From: Bimastos eiseni
Lineage: Eukaryota > Annelida > Clitellata > Crassiclitellata > Lumbricidae
Direction: 5' to 3'
NCBI GenBank assembly: GCA_959347315.1
Contig: OY365808.1
Coordinates: 2,825,954 to 2,889,953, forward strand
DNA: 64,000 nt
Translations under genes and position numbers: made by a program
Notes under the pieces: generated by a model
Databases searched by the model: none
Told to the model about the DNA's origin: nothing
The model's input: the letters and a program-made list of their open reading frames with translations, nothing else
Shown: in pieces, positions 61,901 to 64,000 of the stretch
How the letters are laid out: each line of letters opens with the position of its first letter
Position numbering within the stretch: position 1 is the first letter of the stretch

Positions 61901-63778
61901 TGGCCGACGCAACCAGGGCAATAGGCATTGCGCCCGATTGGCCAAAGGGATACTTTCGCAAAGGCAAAGCGCTCGTCGGTTTAAAGGTTTGCTAGTTTAA
62001 TTCTACATTCATTTAGATAGAATCACAAGTTAAATTGTGTGGCGATTGTTTAAAACGTACGTGTCCTAAGTTTAGAGATGAAAGACTGTAAAAATCTAAC
62101 AAATGACAATGAACTCAGCAGTGAACTCCAAAAGTTTACTAGATGTATATGTATATATATATAGGGAGATTTATTTATTTAAATATGTATTCTTATTACC
62201 AAAATTTGATACCGCCCTTCTTCCAACATCTTTTGCTCAGAAGTGCATACACACGCCTCGACGGCGCAATTGCAGTTGTACTGCAGAGCAATGGTGCACG
62301 AAGGGCTTGCTCAAGCGAAGCACCGGACGAGGCTCGAACCCGCGCGCTCAGCACACTGAACGTTATGGGCTGACCGCTCTAACCGATCGGCCACTGTGCC
62401 ACACCATGGCACAGTGGCCGTATAATGTATATATATATATATTATAGATATATCTATCCATTGCTACATGCCCACCCTTCCCCAACTTGATATTGCACCT
62501 TCCGTATATTGGTTTGCTTCCAACGATTAATGCCTCGACTTACCTACTAAACTAGGATCGTCCCTCGACTTACATGCTGTGGATTCATCACAAGGATGCT
62601 ATATAAGAGGAGGAATTACTTATGACATTCTTCTGTTTTCATTGACTCAACTCTTCTGCTACTTCGCTTCTGTTAGACGTACAGTGCGTTTTGAATGTTT
62701 GGTTGTACACGGAGTGCGATTGCAGGCGTTTGTATTAAAGAAGACACATACTTACTTACTGTATTTGTTTGGCTGAGCACAGAATTATACACACGCCGAA
62801 GACGCCTTCACTCACGTTCTCAAGCTTGACATAAAATGCATCGATGCGAAACATGAACTGAATGAAGTTAGAATACAGCAGCTAATCGTAAGGGTCATCG
62901 TTTCCTTTATATTCTCTGTTAGTTGAGATTTATGGAGGTTTATAGATGGTTATGGGGAGTTCTATAGAGCTTTATGGAGATTTTGAGCCGACATCTGGTT
63001 TTCTGGTGTGGAATTGATGTCATCGCATTGTACAACATGTGTGTTGAATTTCAGATTTACTGAGTTTGTTACTTTGGATAATTATATGAAGCTCCTACAT
63101 CCTAATTTGTCATTATTCTCTGGAAATTATCGTCCAAATAATATGATGACGACGTGGTCATGACACTTATAGATACCGATGTGCGTTTTTATCCATAAGA
63201 GTTTGCAGAGTGAATCTCAATCGAATTCTAATCCTTACCAACGCATGAAATTATTATTAAACAGTACTGTTAGTTGATATGGATTCATGGGGAGCATTGT
63301 GTTTTATTTATTAATTCTTGCACGTTTTTGTTTGTCTGTGTAATGCCGAGTACAACGATACTAGGCCGAGCCGATTTTCGATTCCTCCCTAGTGACAGGT
63401 CCATTACGCTAACTATATGGACAAGCCTTGTGGGATGAAGTTAATATCCTCTTCATCACACCAGGGGCGGCGGGATTTCCCTGGGGATCGAGGTCCCCTT
63501 CACCTCTTAAATATTGGGGACACGTTATATGTTTGGCCCCCCCACATTTCTTACCCTCATTGAGTGTCCCCCACCTGTAAAGCCGCCTCTGCATCACAAA
63601 GTTACTGATGTATCTGTGAACACTTTGAAGGCATTATGCCTCCTGTTCTCTGGTAACGTTTGCCGATGTGTCTTTGTTTTGCTTAAGGAAATGGGTTTCA
63701 CTCCCCAACTCGCTCGATCTGCCATCCAGCAGCATGGAACGGTTCCCCAAGCGCTAGACTCCTTACTTGCTGGTCGAG
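49110..63778 (+). CDS. TTC31: TTC31-like protein: J-like domain, coiled coil, three TPRs and UBA-like start (partial, 17 exons)
   Basis: Exons: 49110-49161, 51064-51155, 51971-52039, 54252-54303, 55385-55495, 56146-56192, 56959-57042, 57926-57985, 58238-58320, 58872-58902, 59603-59719, 60418-60457, 60694-60784, 61523-61573, 61896-61986, 62783-62887 and 63688-63778. Phases agree, giving 422 aa, and the gene continues past the window. Residues 10-66 form a J-like domain (AIRTSYKRLANKW, then HPE at 36-38, then FKLFQKISRAYRRL). Residues 89-141 are acidic. Residues 142-189 are a Lys/Glu coiled coil (NELISEEEKRKKKLEKRRLK). Residues about 268-392 hold three TPRs (GHFREAVDLFSKAI; FGNRSFCYERLEEFDKALAD; YFRKGKALVGLKNYTHAEDA). 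Residues 391-422 look like a UBA domain (EMGFTPQLARSAIQQHG). The coiled coil and TPR block match vertebrate TTC31 closely (GNRSFC.ERL..., KALxGL). A co-chaperone or adaptor role is inference. Confidence 0.85.
51199..51345 (+). repeat. Dispersed repeat, family D, copy 1
   Basis: It shares TTTAAAGAGTGAGAGGTTGATGG-AGAGA and CTAAGTGATGGAG with the segment at 55557-55690. Both lie in introns of the TTC31-like gene. Confidence 0.6.
51660..51770. repeat. GTTGAACTGGTTCTTG-type minisatellite, short
   Basis: Imperfect TGTTGAACTTGTT/CTTGTCT units, the same motif as the longer array at 60085-60415 of the same gene. Confidence 0.6.
52060..52852. repeat. 24-bp minisatellite, ~33 copies, directly behind a splice donor
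   Basis: The unit is TTACATCAGATACTTTACAC plus CRCC, with C/T variation in the last bases and occasional CAT-TAG variants. The array starts about 20 bp after the donor of exon 3 of the TTC31-like gene. Since 24 is divisible by three, each strand has long open frames (LHQILYTx on the plus strand). There are no spacers, so it is not a CRISPR. Confidence 0.97.
52928..52961. repeat. (TA)n microsatellite
   Basis: TA run downstream of the minisatellite, in the same intron. Confidence 0.9.
53548..53800 (+). repeat. Dispersed SINE-like repeat, family A, copy 2
   Basis: TAATGTAATGTGATCGAGCA, TTTATATAGCGCCTCTTCAA, GATATCTACTCAGAG, then AGTGGGCCCAC...CAAGCGTGGAACCAACCAAT. It is colinear with the copy at 10590-10835. 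Confidence 0.7.
54605..54850 (+). repeat. tRNA-derived SINE (family C), copy 2
   Basis: The A-box-like TAGTCCAGCGG and the B-box-like GAGTTCAAATCC are correctly spaced for a tRNA head. The body (GAGGGAAAGGACTGGCC, CTCATATGCCAAGGCTAAC, GAAGTTGCTAAG) is shared with 42695, 43450 and 59930. It lies in an intron of the TTC31-like gene. Confidence 0.72.
55557..55690 (+). repeat. Dispersed repeat, family D, copy 2
   Basis: TTATATGGCACCTCTTGCAG start, then CCTTTAAAGAGTGAGAAGTT-GATGGAGAG and TGCTTAGTGATGGAG, colinear with 51199-51345. Confidence 0.6.
55795..56062. mobile_element. hAT-type MITE, 268 bp (family B, copy 3)
   Basis: It begins TAGGGAAGAACCAAG and ends TTCATCCCTA (complement TAGGGATGAA). 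A perfect 8-bp duplication AATATTAT flanks it (55787-55794 and 56063-56070). The interior shares TTGTGCAAACTGCCAAA with the 21623 copy. It lies between exons 5 and 6 of the TTC31-like gene. Confidence 0.9.
57100..57290 (+). repeat. Dispersed repeat with AGCACCCATCAAGAAGTCTA head
   Basis: CATTTTTATAGCACCCATCA-AGAAGTCTACTCTTAGGGGC and the later GGTGGAAGGGCTAACAATTG-AGAAG are colinear with 59072-59230. Confidence 0.55.
57615..57770. repeat. 23-bp minisatellite
   Basis: About six units of TCTTCCTTTGACTCGGACTC plus RTG in a TTC31-like intron. Confidence 0.85.
59072..59480 (+). mobile_element. LINE 3'-terminal remnant
   Basis: A coding trace LSPWNTLPLEMRLLPRSNA, then FHKLLRTGWTYSASE, matches the extreme C-terminus of L2/CR1-like ORF2. 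The tail GGAGAGCTACCGTATATAAA follows. The 5' part resembles 57100-57290. Confidence 0.6.
59930..60005 (+). repeat. SINE body fragment (family C)
   Basis: TTCATATGTCTATATGCTGA-GGCTAAGGAAATGAAGGCG-CTAGCACTTTGT, the 3' body of the SINE at 54605. Confidence 0.5.
60085..60415. repeat. GTTGAACTGGTTCTTGTCTG-type minisatellite
   Basis: About eleven imperfect units of 25-32 bp end right at the acceptor of exon 12 (60417), so the array supplies that exon's pyrimidine-rich tract. Confidence 0.8.
61040..61255 (+). mobile_element. LINE 3'-terminal remnant
   Basis: The trace SGFAAVGPSIWNDLPRQSR, followed by frame breaks and ATACATAAATATC, is an L2/CR1-like ORF2 end. Confidence 0.55.
62315..62405 (-). 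repeat. tRNA-like SINE head (Ser/Leu class), with inverted fragment at 62406-62420
   Basis: Minus strand: GGCACAGTGGCCGATCGGTT-AGAGCGGTCA, then an extra-arm-like stretch, then the B-box GGGTTCGAGCC. TGGCCGATCGG fits an A-box. The anticodon stem pairs poorly, so this is a pseudo-tRNA/SINE and not a functional tRNA. The first 13 bases recur inverted 7 bp away, making a perfect 13-bp hairpin (CGGCCACTGTGCC). Confidence 0.6.
63462..63591. mobile_element. Short hAT-type MITE, 130 bp
   Basis: The ends CAGGGGCGGCGGG and (complement) CAGAGGCGGCTTTAC are flanked by CATCACAC and CATCACAA, an 8-bp duplication with one difference. It lies 97 bp upstream of the acceptor of the UBA-like exon. Confidence 0.78.
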
Positions 63779-64000
63779 GTTAGTCATTTTCTGCCGCACG
63801 GCTCTTGTGGGACAATTGTGAAGAGAAACTGTGGGCAACAGAGCAGAGATTGTAGTTCTGTTCATTTCTACTACACAAGTGTCAAAAGCAGGACATCATT
63901 ATTATTATCAAATTATTAATCGGATACCTTAATACTTCGCTTATTTATAAGTTTACCTTGAAGCGCGGTTATTTGGAACGATAGGTCTTGTGATGTGAAA
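63779..64000 (+). other. Intron of the TTC31-like gene at the right edge
   Basis: It follows the donor GTTAGT. The next exon is outside the window. Confidence 0.6.

Noticed and set aside
62315..62405. Functional tRNA gene
   Set aside because: The A and B boxes are tRNA-like but the anticodon stem does not pair, so I list it as a SINE head.
62143..62447. ORFs of 76-114 codons near the tRNA-like sequence
   Set aside because: They run across TA repeats and a SINE head; the real TTC31-like exons on either side are in other frames.

Overview
This is a eukaryotic nuclear window, AT-rich by eye, from a metazoan. It holds multi-exon genes with GT-AG introns, tRNA-derived SINEs, decayed L2/CR1-like LINE ends, hAT-type MITEs with 8-bp target duplications, and many micro- and minisatellites. 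I cannot place the phylum from sequence alone. A marine-type invertebrate is my impression, not a demonstrated result.

I rebuilt five protein-coding genes exon by exon, checking that reading phase is kept at every junction. (1) TPX2, + strand, 585-4000: the last six exons only, 350 codons to the stop. (2) An NDRG-family gene, - strand, 17666 to 7977: 12 coding exons, 345 aa, apparently complete. (3) ACADL, long-chain acyl-CoA dehydrogenase, - strand, 30466 to 19511: 9 coding exons, 437 aa, with a presumed mitochondrial leader. (4) PYROXD2, + strand, 33204-46838: 15 coding exons, 583 aa, including a 20-nt microexon. (5) A TTC31-like gene, + strand, from 49110 and running off the right edge: 17 exons and 422 aa so far. 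It combines a J-like domain with HPE in place of HPD, an acidic stretch, a Lys/Glu coiled coil, three TPRs and the start of a UBA-like domain.

Layout: TPX2 and NDRG converge on a 4-kb repeat-bearing interval. NDRG and ACADL lie in tandem on the minus strand, separated by a decayed LINE. ACADL and PYROXD2 are head to head across 2.7 kb that holds a LINE reverse-transcriptase remnant, a 210-bp ATC/GTC trinucleotide tract and a MITE. PYROXD2 and the TTC31-like gene lie in tandem. The genes show no operon logic. The only functional link is that ACADL and PYROXD2 are both mitochondrial oxidoreductase-type proteins.

The most unusual items are these: a 3.7-kb element with long terminal inverted repeats and two convergent ORFs inside PYROXD2 intron 4; a 62-bp near-identical copy of NDRG exon 2 sitting in a later NDRG intron with splice-like edges; a 24-bp minisatellite directly behind a TTC31-like splice donor and open in the exon frame; the HPE J-like domain fused to TPR and UBA-like modules; and a MITE family with three copies carrying perfect 8-bp target duplications.
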